Below, piece after piece: positions 10,092-18,552 of a stretch of DNA of 64,000 nucleotides. A program made the translations under genes and the position numbers. This DNA is from Gammaproteobacteria bacterium (GTDB lineage Bacteria > Pseudomonadota > Gammaproteobacteria > Eutrophobiales > Eutrophobiaceae), in NCBI GenBank assembly GCA_028279365.1, contig JANQNX010000010.1, forward strand, positions 369,722-433,721. The letters are read 5' to 3'. Numbering within the stretch: the first letter of the stretch is position 1; the number at the start of each line of letters is the position of its first letter. Below the pieces are notes generated by a model. The model was not told the origin of the DNA. It ran no database searches and saw nothing but the letters and a program-made list of their open reading frames with translations.

Positions 10092-10144
10092 AGTGTTATC
10101 CTCCACAAGTCAGTTAGTTAACACGACATATTGTCTTGCTAACT

Positions 10145-10172
10145 AAATGGGGATAGCCGTTATTTTTTCAAG
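10145..10172 (-). promoter_or_regulatory. Sigma-32 (RpoH) promoter of hsp20
   Basis: The minus strand reads CTTGAAA, 13 bases, then CCCCATTT, matching the sigma-32 consensus at every position I would score. It lies about 55 bases upstream of the hsp20 start. Confidence 0.88.
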
Positions 10173-10181
10173 TTAGAAAAA

Positions 10182-10829
10182 CTAGATTCGGTAAGCCGTT
10201 TTTGTCATCACTTTGGATATCACGGACATGACACGTTTGATCGGTTTGGGTAATTCGTTGGCACCCGCATGTTCCGCTGTCGTTGCGTGCTTTAATTCAT
10301 CAGTTCGCATTTGCTCAAGTATGGCTCGGGTGCGTGTGTCATCAGCAGGTATCTGCAGTAAGTGTTTATCGAGATGACGAACAACCTGATATTCAGTTTC
10401 TGCCAAAAAACCCAGATTCCATTTATCACCGAAACTACCGGCAATTAATCCAATTCCAAACGACCCGGCATACCATAGCGGCTGCAAATAACTCGGGTGA
10501 TCGTCTAATTCGCGCAGTCGAGCTTCACACCAGTCGAGGTGATCAATCTCCTCGTCAGCCGACTGCATCATATCTTGCTTGAGTTCGTCACTGTCAGCAG
10601 TCAGGGACTGGGCCTTATATAATGCCTGAGCGGCTATTTCACCCGCGTGATTCACCCGCATTAATGCGGCTATTTCCTGTTTTTGTTGCACAGATAATGG
10701 TGCTTCGGGCTGATCGGCTGCCGGGTAATCGCGAGCGCCTCTGTTATGGTCAGACTCATGCAGGTTCTTGAGCGCACTATCGAAAGCGACAATCAAATTA
10801 TCTAGCCCACTAAACTTTTGATTTTTCAT
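10182..10829 (-). CDS. coq7: Demethoxyubiquinone hydroxylase Coq7
   Basis: This 215-residue di-iron protein has a ferritin-like core with iron ligands in MRVNHAGEIAAQ, ADEEIDHLDWCE, FLAETEYQVVRHL and TDELKHA. It performs the C6 hydroxylation of demethoxyubiquinol, the penultimate oxidation step of aerobic ubiquinone synthesis, replacing UbiF in bacteria that lack it. The first 45 residues are variable. The gene is transcribed away from rplM and is separated from hsp20 by the heat-shock promoter. Confidence 0.92.
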   Translation of the reverse strand: MKNQKFSGLDNLIVAFDSALKNLHESDHNRGARDYPAADQPEAPLSVQQKQEIAALMRVNHAGEIAAQALYKAQSLTADSDELKQDMMQSADEEIDHLDWCEARLRELDDHPSYLQPLWYAGSFGIGLIAGSFGDKWNLGFLAETEYQVVRHLDKHLLQIPADDTRTRAILEQMRTDELKHATTAEHAGANELPKPIKRVMSVISKVMTKTAYRI

Positions 10830-10932
10830 GCTTTTCTATAAATGTACTGTCTATTAACCGATATGTTAATGCGTTACGAATGTCATAATCCAGAGCTAAA
10901 CGATCTATTTGCCAATTAGCAGCCTTGTTATA

Positions 10933-10961
10933 TTGACACAAATGGGGTCAATCCGTAGTAT
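10933..10961 (+). promoter_or_regulatory. Sigma-70 promoter of rplM-rpsI
   Basis: TTGACA at 10933-10938 and TAGTAT at 10956-10961 are spaced by 17 bases, giving a transcription start about 35 bases before the rplM ATG. Confidence 0.7.
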
Positions 10962-11003
10962 TCACGCTCTTTTTTCAGGGCAATTCGAATTCTAGGACAA
11001 AGC

Positions 11004-11432
11004 ATGAAGACCTTTACTGCAAAACCTGCTGAAGTCAAACGCGACTGGTATGTTGTTGATGCGACGGGTAAGACGCTAGGCCGGCTGGCTAGCGAAGTCG
11101 CACATCGCCTGCGCGGCAAACATAAAGCAGAATATACCCCTCACGTTGACACTGGCGATTACATTGTTGTGATCAATGCCAAAGATATTCGCGTCAGTGG
11201 CAACAAACGTACCGATAAGCTTTATTATCATCACACCGGTTACCCTGGCGGTATTAAATCCATCAGTTTTGAAAAACAGATCGCAAAAAAACCTGAAAAA
11301 GTCATCGAGACTGCAGTAAAAGGCATGCTTCCCAAAGGTCCACTTGGACGAGCAATGTATCGTAAATTAAAAGTGTATCCTGATGCGCAACATCAGCATG
11401 CTGCGCAACAACCACAGGTATTGGAGATTTAA
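11004..11432 (+). CDS. rplM: 50S ribosomal protein L13
   Basis: The 142-residue product has the full L13 signature, from [17 protein letters not shown] and [16 protein letters not shown] through KDIRVSGNK to [18 protein letters not shown]. It binds 23S rRNA early in 50S assembly. The stop is 2 bases before the rpsI ATG, the universal L13-S9 operon. In E. coli L13 represses its own leader; the leader here is short (about 35 bases) and shows nothing obvious. Confidence 0.98.
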   Translation: MKTFTAKPAEVKRDWYVVDATGKTLGRLASEVAHRLRGKHKAEYTPHVDTGDYIVVINAKDIRVSGNKRTDKLYYHHTGYPGGIKSISFEKQIAKKPEKVIETAVKGMLPKGPLGRAMYRKLKVYPDAQHQHAAQQPQVLEI

Positions 11433-11434
11433 TC

Positions 11435-11824
11435 ATGGCAGACACCTACTACAGTACTGGACGACGCAAGAACGCTTCTGCCCGCGTTTTTCTTAAAAAG
11501 GGTTCCGGTCAAATCACAATCAACAATCGCACGTTGGAACAATATTTCGGACGTGAAACCGGACAAATGATTGTTCGCCAACCATTGGAAACTATCGATA
11601 TGGTTGATAACTTTGATTTCAACATTACTGTTACCGGTGGTGGCATTTCAGGACAAGCCGGTGCTATTCGCCATGGTATTACCCGTGCCCTGATTGAATA
11701 TGATGAAACCTTACGTAAGCCATTGCGCCAGGCCGGTTTTGTTACACGTGATGCAAGAGAAGTGGAAAGAAAGAAAGTCGGTCTACACAAGGCCCGCAAA
11801 CGTCCACAATTCTCAAAACGTTAA
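11435..11824 (+). CDS. rpsI: 30S ribosomal protein S9
   Basis: The 129-residue protein begins [20 protein letters not shown] and ends in the conserved [17 protein letters not shown] tail, whose C-terminal arginine reaches the P-site tRNA. Length is normal. It is the second gene of the rplM operon and is followed by a strong terminator at 11848. Confidence 0.98.
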   Translation: MADTYYSTGRRKNASARVFLKKGSGQITINNRTLEQYFGRETGQMIVRQPLETIDMVDNFDFNITVTGGGISGQAGAIRHGITRALIEYDETLRKPLRQAGFVTRDAREVERKKVGLHKARKRPQFSKR

Positions 11825-11847
11825 TTGCTTGCCGATTAACAATTTTA

Positions 11848-11874
11848 AAAAAGAGGGGTTACCCTCTTTTTTTT
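11848..11874 (+). terminator. Terminator of rplM-rpsI
   Basis: An AAGAGGG/CCCTCTT hairpin with a TTA-centred loop is followed by eight T residues, 24 bases after the rpsI stop. Confidence 0.9.
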
Positions 11875-11950
11875 GCTGTAAAGAAAATGATGAGGGTTAA
11901 TCCAATACTGGTATTATGGATTCTGACCTATGATTTTAGATGGTTCGACA

Positions 11951-12109
11951 CAAAATCATCAGGAATGATTTTGAACAGCGCAAGCTGGCCCAAAGGGCGC
12001 AGGGCAGGAAGCCCGGAGTAAATAGGCAAGGATAGCCGATTTGGATATCGCGAAAGCGATACACGAAGTGCGAGTTACAGGAATGTAACGAGTCAGTCCT
12101 CTATCCCAG
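11951..12109 (+). repeat. Palindrome-rich repeat unit 1, upstream of tRNA-Gln
   Basis: The unit opens with a 9-bp inverted repeat (CAAAATCAT arm, 11951-11973, CAGGA loop) and carries a GTTACA-GGAA-TGTAAC palindrome at 12074-12089. It ends in TCCTCTATCCCAG (12097-12109), a near copy of the tRNA-Gln 3' end. It shares the order 'CGCAGGGC... ACAGG(G/A)ATGT... AGTCCTCTA' with the unit at 12262-12386. No gene is visible in it. Confidence 0.6.
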
Positions 12110-12136
12110 TAGAGGATCCATAAATTGAGAGTGAAT

Positions 12137-12210
12137 TGGGGGTTCGTCTAATGGTAGGACTACGGACTCTGACTCCGTCAGTAGAGGTTCGAATCCTCTA
12201 CCCCCAGCCA
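12137..12210 (+). tRNA. glnX: tRNA-Gln (anticodon CTG)
   Basis: The 74-base sequence folds as a complete tRNA. The acceptor TGGGGGT pairs with ACCCCCA at 12200-12206, then discriminator G and an encoded CCA. The anticodon stem ACGGA/TCCGT encloses CTG at 12169-12171, and the T-arm AGAGG-TTCGAAT-CCTCT is canonical. The U1 start is typical of tRNA-Gln. A perfect terminator follows, so it is transcribed as the last or only gene of its unit. Confidence 0.95.
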
Positions 12211-12214
12211 ATAT

Positions 12215-12250
12215 AAAAAGGAAAAGTCGGCTTGCTGGCTTTTCCTTTTT
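12215..12250 (+). terminator. Terminator after tRNA-Gln
   Basis: Perfect 12-bp arms (AAAAAGGAAAAG and CTTTTCCTTTTT) flank a 12-base loop; the right arm itself ends in a T run, so it could work in both directions. Confidence 0.85.
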
Positions 12251-12261
12251 ATTTGCATGCA

Positions 12262-12386
12262 GAAGCTTCGAACCGATAATAGGTTCGACCGATTGGTATG
12301 GAACGAATCGGAACAGTCGAGCTTTGCGAGACTGACCCGCAGGGCAAAATACAGGGATGTATTTTGTAGTCCTCTACCCCCAGCCA
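12262..12386 (+). repeat. Palindrome-rich repeat unit 2 with copy of tRNA 3' end
   Basis: This unit contains CGAACC/GGTTCG and CCGATT/AATCGG stems and a perfect palindrome of 9-bp arms around GGGA (12345-12366). Its last 17 bases (12370-12386) are identical to the tRNA-Gln 3' end at 12194-12210, including CCA. It is either a repeat family that attaches to tRNA tails, a decayed second tRNA gene, or an att-like duplication. A 69-codon open frame on the other strand of the tRNA is spurious. Confidence 0.6.
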
Positions 12387-12478
12387 TTAAAACGGCTTTT
12401 CAGCCTTTAATTTTCTAGCTATCCCTTCGGAAATCGACAACTAAAACCGTTTTTTATTAATTATTCATAAATACGTAA

Positions 12479-12499
12479 TGCAAATCATTATCATTTGCA
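12479..12499 (+). promoter_or_regulatory. Fur box upstream of small iron-type genes
   Basis: TGCAAATCATTATCATTTGC forms a dyad with the AATCATTATC core of the Fur consensus. It lies about 60 bases before the next start codon, within a plausible promoter (TATAAT at 12500). Confidence 0.75.
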
Positions 12500-12561
12500 T
12501 TATAATTTATTTCATATAGCTTTTTGGTCATAACTAACCGTAATTTCAAACAGGGATCGCC

Positions 12562-12846
12562 ATGGAAATAGACAAACCCGATAATCACCTGCCGAGCCTG
12601 GAAGTATTAATGGCTTCAATTTATTACTTGATGACGCGCTATGCACGATTACCGGATACAAAATTATCCCAGGCAATTTCCGATCATTTTGAAATGCTTA
12701 GTAATCATCCTAATTGCGATTCCGAGATCCTGAAAAAAGCAGGCTATCGCCTGGCATCGCAATGGAAAGAATACTTGCAGGATGAAGACACAAATTTATC
12801 GGCAGATTCCTTATTCATCACACAATCACAACCGAAGGTACATTAA
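12562..12846 (+). CDS. Small Fur-controlled helical protein, paralogue of 13379 gene
   Basis: This 94-residue soluble protein has no recognised name. Its middle aligns without gaps to the product of the gene at 13379: both have an LP-x(12)-LM-x-x-Y core, a proline four residues on and an HP dipeptide 18 further on, followed by a conserved W and an L-Q end. The ATG at 12562 follows AGGGATCGCC. A Fur box lies upstream and a CxxC mini-protein gene follows 25 bases downstream, so an iron-starvation role is inferred. Confidence 0.7.
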   Translation: MEIDKPDNHLPSLEVLMASIYYLMTRYARLPDTKLSQAISDHFEMLSNHPNCDSEILKKAGYRLASQWKEYLQDEDTNLSADSLFITQSQPKVH

Positions 12847-12871
12847 TCACTCATAACTTAAGGAGATTGTT

Positions 12872-13087
12872 ATGCACACTCCATGTGAAACGGTTTTATT
12901 AGGACAATCACAATTTTGCAGTGTTTCCTATTGTGCAGACTGTAAGGCCTATCATTTACACATTGGTCCTATGACTATGCATTTAAAAGAAAAGGTATTT
13001 GAAAGCGTATGCGAAGTGTTAATCGATGTATACATGAGAAAAAATAAACAAACTCACTATATTGATCAAAGCGTTCGTCAACATTAA
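12872..13087 (+). CDS. Small CxxC protein of iron-regulated locus
   Basis: This 71-residue protein has a strong AAGGAG ribosome-binding site. A CSVSYCADCKAYHLHIG segment offers three cysteines and two histidines for metal or redox chemistry, followed by a PMTMHLKEKVFESVCEVL helix. I recognise this general pattern from short unnamed proteins near iron-responsive genes in gammaproteobacteria, but no function is established. It is cotranscribed with the preceding gene behind the Fur box at 12479. Confidence 0.65.
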   Translation: MHTPCETVLLGQSQFCSVSYCADCKAYHLHIGPMTMHLKEKVFESVCEVLIDVYMRKNKQTHYIDQSVRQH

Positions 13088-13148
13088 GTAATTATTCACT
13101 ATCACGAACACCCGCTTTTAATAGTGATAGATAACAAGGTTTGTTAAA

Positions 13149-13231
13149 AGAGAAATTCCTCCTGTATTTCTCTAGACAAAAACAGCGAGGTGTCTGTCGT
13201 TTCCTCTCTCATACGTCGGCATCTCGCTGTT
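13149..13231 (+). other. Two stable hairpins between iron-type genes
   Basis: The first hairpin has perfect 8-bp arms (AGAGAAAT/ATTTCTCT, 13149-13173, 9-base loop). The second has AACAGCGAGGTG pairing with CATCTCGCTGTT (13181-13231, 11 of 12 pairs, about 27-base loop). Neither is followed by a T run, so neither is a standard terminator. They could be an mRNA 3' structure or a small RNA. Confidence 0.45.
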
Positions 13232-13337
13232 ACCTCTAACATAACATGTAGACCTAAACACAAAATAAAAGACAACGTGAATTAAAAAGTTAACGACAAG
13301 AATTAATCAGTGACAATATTTGAAAAGCTTAATATAA

Positions 13338-13357
13338 TAATGAGAATGATTCGTATT
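13338..13357 (+). promoter_or_regulatory. Second Fur-box-like site
   Basis: ATAATGAGAATGATTCGTAT contains the AATGAGAATGATT half typical of Fur boxes. It lies 21 bases before the chosen ATG at 13379, which argues against longer upstream starts for that gene. Confidence 0.65.
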
Positions 13358-13378
13358 TGTATTTTATGTAATTTTTTA

Positions 13379-13654
13379 ATGATTAGTAAAGACTTACCCC
13401 AAATAGATTCGCTGCTCTCCTGCCTGATCAGGCTCATGTCGAACTATCAACTTTCCCCTCATGAAAGTCAGCTGATGACATTAGTTCAAGTCATCAAACA
13501 GGTGCAAAGTCATCCTGATTATCAAGGTAATCAACCAGTACAGGTGGCAATGGAACAAGCGCTTCCCATTTGGCAGGCAAAAATACAACAGCTTCAGCAA
13601 AAAGCCTGTTGTCAGCAAATTCAAGCATACAAAAAAAACAGGTCGTTACACTGA
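13379..13654 (+). CDS. Small Fur-controlled helical protein, paralogue of 12562 gene
   Basis: This 91-residue protein starts MISKDLPQID. A GTG 69 bases upstream is in frame, but the Fur box would then lie inside the gene. The chosen start also gives a gapless alignment with the 12562 product (shared LP, LM, Y, P, HP and W positions). It is rich in glutamine and ends in a basic tail after a CC pair. No family is recognised. The aldehyde dehydrogenase gene follows 33 bases after its stop. Confidence 0.6.
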   Translation: MISKDLPQIDSLLSCLIRLMSNYQLSPHESQLMTLVQVIKQVQSHPDYQGNQPVQVAMEQALPIWQAKIQQLQQKACCQQIQAYKKNRSLH

Positions 13655-13687
13655 CCTGACTCGTTAAGTAACCGGAGGAAATAAATC

Positions 13688-15229
13688 ATGGATCAAAAAG
13701 TCAATTTACTACCGTCAACCGCCCTGGAGTCAATTCAAGGTGATATTAATATTCGGACCCGATACGCCAATTATATTGGTGGTGAGTGGGTTGAACCTGC
13801 AAAAGGCAGTTATTTTGAAAACACCACGCCTATCACCGGCGAAATAATCTGTGAGATTGCTCGCTCGACTGAGCAGGATATAGAAAAAGCACTGGATGCA
13901 GCGCATGCAGCCAAACAAGGCTGGGGTAAAACCTCGGTCACAGACAGAGCCAATATTCTTCTGAAAATTGCGGATCGTCTGGAAGAAAAATTAACCGAGA
14001 TTGCCATTGTTGAAACCATTGATAACGGTAAACCATTAAGAGAAACCAAGGCAGCAGATATTCCGCTGGCGATTGACCATTTCCGTTATTTCGCTTCCTG
14101 CATTCGTTCTCAGGAAGGATCAATCTGTGAGATTGATGATGACACGGTTGCCTATCATTTCCATGAGCCTTTGGGCGTAGTCGGACAAATCATCCCATGG
14201 AACTTCCCTATCCTGATGGCGGCCTGGAAGCTTGCTCCGGCATTGGCTGCGGGTAACTGCATCGTGTTAAAGCCGGCCGAGCAAACCCCAATGAGTATCA
14301 TGGTCGTGATGGAAATCATTGCCGACCTGCTACCTCCAGGTGTATTAAATATTGTTAACGGTTTCGGTGTTGAAGCGGGTAAGCCGTTGGCGAGTAGTTC
14401 CCGAATCAGCAAAATTGCATTCACCGGTGAAACCACGACCGGTAGATTAATCATGCAATATGCCTCAGAAAATATTATTCCTTCAACTGTCGAACTAGGC
14501 GGTAAATCTCCGAATATCTTTTTTGCCGATATTATGGATGCGGATGATGATTTCTTTGATAAAACCCTGGAAGGCTTTGCCATGTTCTGTCTGAATCAGG
14601 GCGAAGTCTGTACCTGCCCTTCACGCGCACTGGTACATGAATCAATTTATGATCAATTCATCGAACGCGCTATCGACCGCGTTAAACAGGTCAGGCAAGG
14701 TAACCCGCTCGATGAATCAACCATGATAGGTGCGCAGGCATCATCTGATCAGCAAGAGAAAATCCTTTCCTATATTGCTATTGGTACTGAAGAAGGCGCT
14801 GAACTGCTTACTGGTGGCAATAAAGCAAACGCAGGAGAAGGCCTGGAGAAAGGCTATTATGTTGAGCCGACTGTACTTGCCGGCCACAATAAGATGCGCG
14901 TCTTTCAGGAAGAGATTTTTGGCCCTGTACTTACGGTCACCAAGTTTAAAGATGAAGCAGATGCGCTGTCGATTGCCAACGATACTCTGTATGGTTTAGG
15001 AGCCGGCGTATGGAGTCGCAATGCTAATACCCTGTATCGAATGGGACGCGGTATTCAGGCCGGTCGGGTCTGGACCAACTGCTATCACTTATACCCTGCC
15101 CATGCTGCATTTGGTGGTTATAAACAGTCTGGTGTCGGACGTGAAAACCATAAGATGATGCTGGATCACTATCAGCAAACTAAAAACATGCTGGTTAGTT
15201 ACAATCCAAAAGCAATGGGCTTCTTTTAA
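13688..15229 (+). CDS. aldB: NAD(P)-dependent aldehyde dehydrogenase, AldB/ExaC type
   Basis: The 513-residue enzyme has the ALDH cofactor segment [14 protein letters not shown], the catalytic glutamate block [10 protein letters not shown] and the catalytic cysteine block [14 protein letters not shown]. The paired cysteines and the [10 protein letters not shown]-terminus are typical of the AldB/AcoD/ExaC group, which oxidises short aliphatic aldehydes such as acetaldehyde. Pairing with DUF779 downstream is diagnostic. In a methylotroph it may deal with aldehydes made by broad-range alcohol dehydrogenases. A GGAGG lies 8 bases before the ATG. Confidence 0.92.
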   Translation: MDQKVNLLPSTALESIQGDINIRTRYANYIGGEWVEPAKGSYFENTTPITGEIICEIARSTEQDIEKALDAAHAAKQGWGKTSVTDRANILLKIADRLEEKLTEIAIVETIDNGKPLRETKAADIPLAIDHFRYFASCIRSQEGSICEIDDDTVAYHFHEPLGVVGQIIPWNFPILMAAWKLAPALAAGNCIVLKPAEQTPMSIMVVMEIIADLLPPGVLNIVNGFGVEAGKPLASSSRISKIAFTGETTTGRLIMQYASENIIPSTVELGGKSPNIFFADIMDADDDFFDKTLEGFAMFCLNQGEVCTCPSRALVHESIYDQFIERAIDRVKQVRQGNPLDESTMIGAQASSDQQEKILSYIAIGTEEGAELLTGGNKANAGEGLEKGYYVEPTVLAGHNKMRVFQEEIFGPVLTVTKFKDEADALSIANDTLYGLGAGVWSRNANTLYRMGRGIQAGRVWTNCYHLYPAHAAFGGYKQSGVGRENHKMMLDHYQQTKNMLVSYNPKAMGFF

Positions 15230-15251
15230 TCATTTACAGGTAAGACCGACC

Positions 15252-15656
15252 ATGCAGCAAGTTGAACGTGTCTCAGCAACAGAAGAAGCAATAGCGTTAA
15301 TCGAATCATTGCGGGCTGAGCACGGTCAGCTGCTGTTTCACCAATCGGGGGGCTGCTGTGATGGCAGCGCCCCAATGTGTTATTGCATTGACGATTTCAA
15401 AATCGGCAATAGCGATGTGCTGTTGGGTGACCTGGAAAACTGTCCGTTTTATATGAGTGCCTCACAATTCGAGTACTGGAAACACACGCATTTGATTATT
15501 GATGTTGTGAAAGGCAGGGGCAGCGGTTTTTCACTGGAAGCACCAAGAGGCGTCAGATTTCTTACACGTTCGCGCTTATATACTGATGAAGAACAAAGCC
15601 TGTTGGACAACGTGCCAGAACCCGAACGTGGCGCACAACCCGTAGTTAACGGCTAA
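15252..15656 (+). CDS. DUF779 protein, AldB partner
   Basis: This 134-residue DUF779 protein has the family's cysteine block SGGCCDGSAPMCY near residue 35 and a second cysteine in ENCPFYMS. DUF779 genes almost always follow aldB/acoD-type aldehyde dehydrogenases, as here 22 bases downstream. A metal-binding or maturation role is plausible from the cysteines, but the function is not established. Confidence 0.88.
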   Translation: MQQVERVSATEEAIALIESLRAEHGQLLFHQSGGCCDGSAPMCYCIDDFKIGNSDVLLGDLENCPFYMSASQFEYWKHTHLIIDVVKGRGSGFSLEAPRGVRFLTRSRLYTDEEQSLLDNVPEPERGAQPVVNG

Positions 15657-15884
15657 TCATCAATCCTGCCTGATTTTCAGGTTAATATTGTATTGTCGCT
15701 CGACGCATTGACGCAAAATCAAACATTACGATTATCAGCTACTGAAAGCTTATCATCCTCACATTCATTTTCCGATAGAAGGAAAAACCAGATAAAAATT
15801 TATTCCCACATTAACTAATGCATTATCGTAGAATAGTTAGAACAGTCTTTATCTAACAATCATTTATCCCTGTTTAGCTAAATC

Positions 15885-16118
15885 ATGTCATTAACGCTGG
15901 CCGACCTTAAACCTGGAAACCGGGTGCGTATAATAAATGTTGATACAGCTGATGATGCAGTTGTAAGACTGATGTCACTCGGCTTAATAGAAGGTGTTGA
16001 ACTCGAATTTATTAATTCCTCTTTAGGTGGCGATCCGCTGGAACTCAGACTTTATGGTAGCGCTATTTCCATGCGTCGCGAGCAAGCCAGGCATTTCCAT
16101 GTAGAAAATACCGACTGA
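15885..16118 (+). CDS. feoA: Ferrous iron transport protein FeoA
   Basis: The 77-residue SH3-like FeoA starts MSLTLADLKPGNRVRI. It has the central GLIEGVELEF turn and the DPLELRLYGSAISMRREQA strand. FeoA is a small cytoplasmic partner of the FeoB transporter. feoB starts 6 bases after the stop. I see no clear Fur box or FNR site in the 228-base upstream region, and no feoC after feoB. Confidence 0.93.
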   Translation: MSLTLADLKPGNRVRIINVDTADDAVVRLMSLGLIEGVELEFINSSLGGDPLELRLYGSAISMRREQARHFHVENTD

Positions 16119-16124
16119 TTAACT

Positions 16125-18299
16125 ATGTCTTCAAAAGTAGAGACCGTTAAGGTACCGCTGGAAAAACTTACCGCCACCTTGCCTCCCAGGGCAAGCGTTG
16201 CGCTGGTAGGTAATCCCAACTCGGGAAAAAGTACCTTGTTTAACCGCCTGACCGGGATGAAACAAAAGACCGCCAACTTCCCGGGCGTAACGGTGGAAAA
16301 ACGCTCGGGCAAACTGTCAATTGATGAAATACCAATCGAGTTGATTGATTTACCCGGCACATATTCATTAACGCCCTATTCTACTGATGAAAAAATTACC
16401 GTCAGCGTACTGCTGGATCGTTTGGAAAATGAAACAACTATCGATGCGGCGATTGCTGTGGTCGATGCCACTCGTCTGTATCAAAGTCTATGTCTTGTGC
16501 AGCAGCTTATCGAACTGAATAAACCTGTCATGCTGGTATTAACCATGATAGATGTAGCAAAACAGGATGGCATACAAGTCAATATAGAAAAGTTACGCAA
16601 TATATTACAGGGTATACAGATTGTATCCGTTGTCGCAACGAGTGGAGCAGGTTTACCCGAATTTAAGTCAGAACTGGTCAAGTTAATAACGAGAGAATAC
16701 GGAGACAAAGATTCTTTTTGGCCGGAGTTGCGTGAGAAAGCCATCGAAATCCAGGCGCAATTGAGTCAGGAAAAAGCTGCCACACCGGTTCATGAAATTG
16801 AAAGGGCCTTGATCGACTCAACGGTTGAATTTGATGATCCAACACTGATGGGACATGTGTCGAGCACCAGACAATCACTGTGTCAGGATCAGGCACCTGT
16901 TGCCGTTGAAGCACGCCAGCGTTTCCTGCTGTCAAAACAGATCGTTGAACAAGTACAGACCTCGGCACCACCTGTCTCACAATGGGTGGCAAGATTAACG
17001 ACAAAAATAAACCAGCCTATCCCGGCTACGCTTTTATTTTTCTTATTAATGGCGGTGATATTCCAGGCAGTGTTTGCCTGGGCGACACCGTTAATGGACA
17101 TGATTGATAACGCCACCGCCGGGACCGGTCAATGGATAGAAGGCCTACTACCGACAGGCATGTTAAGCAGTTTAATCGTGGACGGTGTCATTGCTGGAGT
17201 CGGCAGCGTCATTATCTTTCTACCACAGATCATTATTTTGTTTCTTTTTATTATTATTTTGGAAGATACCGGTTATCTTGCGAGGGCGGCATTCCTTAGT
17301 GATAAGGCAATGCGTTCACTGGGACTATCAGGCCAATCGGTCATTCCTTTGTTATCCAGTTTTGCCTGTGCGGTTCCCGGTATTATGGCAACGCGTGTCA
17401 TTCCTGATCGACGAGATAGACTGGCCACCATCATTGCCGCGCCGTTTATGACCTGTTCCGCCCGGCTGCCTGTATATGCATTACTAATCGCCGCGTTTGT
17501 CCCCAATACCAATATTGGTTTTCTTAATCTGCAAGGCCTGGTTTTATTTGGTTTGTACTTACTTGGCATTGCGGGCGGTGTATTCACTGCTTTTTTATTG
17601 AAACGCTCGGCGCTAAAAGGTCCCAAGCCCTCGTTCATGCTGGCCTTGCCTGAATTTCGCGTACCGAATTTGCAAACCGTATTATTAAAGCTGCTTGATC
17701 GGGCCCGCATATTTTTAAAACGCGCCGGTACGATTATCTTTTTTGTTGCGGTTATTGTTTGGGCACTGTCTTACTTTCCTCGTTCGGAAAGTATTCAATC
17801 GGAAAAACAGGCGGCCTATCAACAGGCACAAGCCACGTTAAATGATGAGGCGTTGGAAACAAGACTGACAGATATTGATAACAAAGCGGCAGCGGATCAA
17901 CTCTCGCAAAGCTGGTTAGGGCGTTCCGGTCAATTCGTTGCACCTGTGTTTGAACCGCTAGGCTGGGACTGGCGTATTTCTGCCGCCGTTATTGCCAGCT
18001 TCCCGGCCCGCGAAGTGGTCATCGCCGTGCTCGGAACTATTTATGCCGTTGGTGCCGAGGCCGATGAAGCAACACTATCCGAACGCATACAATCAGCCAG
18101 TTGGGAAGACGGCACTAAAATTTTTAGCTTGCCAGTTGTTATCGGTCTGTTAGTTTTCTATGCTTGGTGTCTGCAATGCGGTGCGACGATAGCCATCATG
18201 CGCAGAGAGACCGGCGGCTGGCGCTGGCCATTATTCGCCTGGACTTACATGACATTGTTAGGCTATTCAGCCGCTTTACTTGTCAATTTTTTATTTTAA
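16125..18299 (+). CDS. feoB: Ferrous iron transporter FeoB
   Basis: The 724-residue inner-membrane protein has an N-terminal G domain: G1 GNPNSGKST at about 27-35, G3 DLPGTYSL and a G4-position LTMID in place of NKxD. A helical spacer and two Gate regions follow (GSVIIFLPQIIILF, SFACAVPGIM, SFPAREVVIAVLGTIY). It imports Fe(II) driven or gated by GTP hydrolysis. A short region of about 30 residues before the G domain is unusual but common in some gammaproteobacterial FeoB. Confidence 0.95.
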   Translation: MSSKVETVKVPLEKLTATLPPRASVALVGNPNSGKSTLFNRLTGMKQKTANFPGVTVEKRSGKLSIDEIPIELIDLPGTYSLTPYSTDEKITVSVLLDRLENETTIDAAIAVVDATRLYQSLCLVQQLIELNKPVMLVLTMIDVAKQDGIQVNIEKLRNILQGIQIVSVVATSGAGLPEFKSELVKLITREYGDKDSFWPELREKAIEIQAQLSQEKAATPVHEIERALIDSTVEFDDPTLMGHVSSTRQSLCQDQAPVAVEARQRFLLSKQIVEQVQTSAPPVSQWVARLTTKINQPIPATLLFFLLMAVIFQAVFAWATPLMDMIDNATAGTGQWIEGLLPTGMLSSLIVDGVIAGVGSVIIFLPQIIILFLFIIILEDTGYLARAAFLSDKAMRSLGLSGQSVIPLLSSFACAVPGIMATRVIPDRRDRLATIIAAPFMTCSARLPVYALLIAAFVPNTNIGFLNLQGLVLFGLYLLGIAGGVFTAFLLKRSALKGPKPSFMLALPEFRVPNLQTVLLKLLDRARIFLKRAGTIIFFVAVIVWALSYFPRSESIQSEKQAAYQQAQATLNDEALETRLTDIDNKAAADQLSQSWLGRSGQFVAPVFEPLGWDWRISAAVIASFPAREVVIAVLGTIYAVGAEADEATLSERIQSASWEDGTKIFSLPVVIGLLVFYAWCLQCGATIAIMRRETGGWRWPLFAWTYMTLLGYSAALLVNFLF

Positions 18300-18552
18300 G
18301 CATCTCTTAACATGCTTAAAAAAATTATAGCCCGCAAATGGGTCGCGTAAAAACACAACACAAATGCTACTTTTATAGCGTTATCCCTGTTCGAACATGA
18401 AAACAAAACATGAGTCTATGACCCACAGTCACGCTACTCATGCTTTGGCAAACTGGGCTAATATAACTACAGCGTTTCATTCCAATAAAATATGCTGATT
18501 AATTCCTTATGCATAGTAAACTGAACAGATAACCAGTATTTGTATATCTAAG

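Noticed and set aside
12178..12387. 69-codon frame antisense to tRNA-Gln and its tail repeat
   Set aside because: It is read from the reverse of a tRNA and palindromic repeats (ending GVEDSNLY), a familiar annotation artefact.
13310..13378. Longer N-terminus for the gene at 13379
   Set aside because: The GTG start would place a Fur-type operator inside the coding region, and the extra residues have no counterpart in the paralogue.
15657..15884. Fur box before feoA
   Set aside because: TAATGCATTATCGTAGAAT at about 15815 matches the consensus poorly; no symmetric AATCATTATC-like core is present.
18300..18330. TAAGCAT/ATGCTTA stem after feoB
   Set aside because: It is followed by A residues, not T, on the plus strand, so it is not a standard terminator in the direction of feoB.
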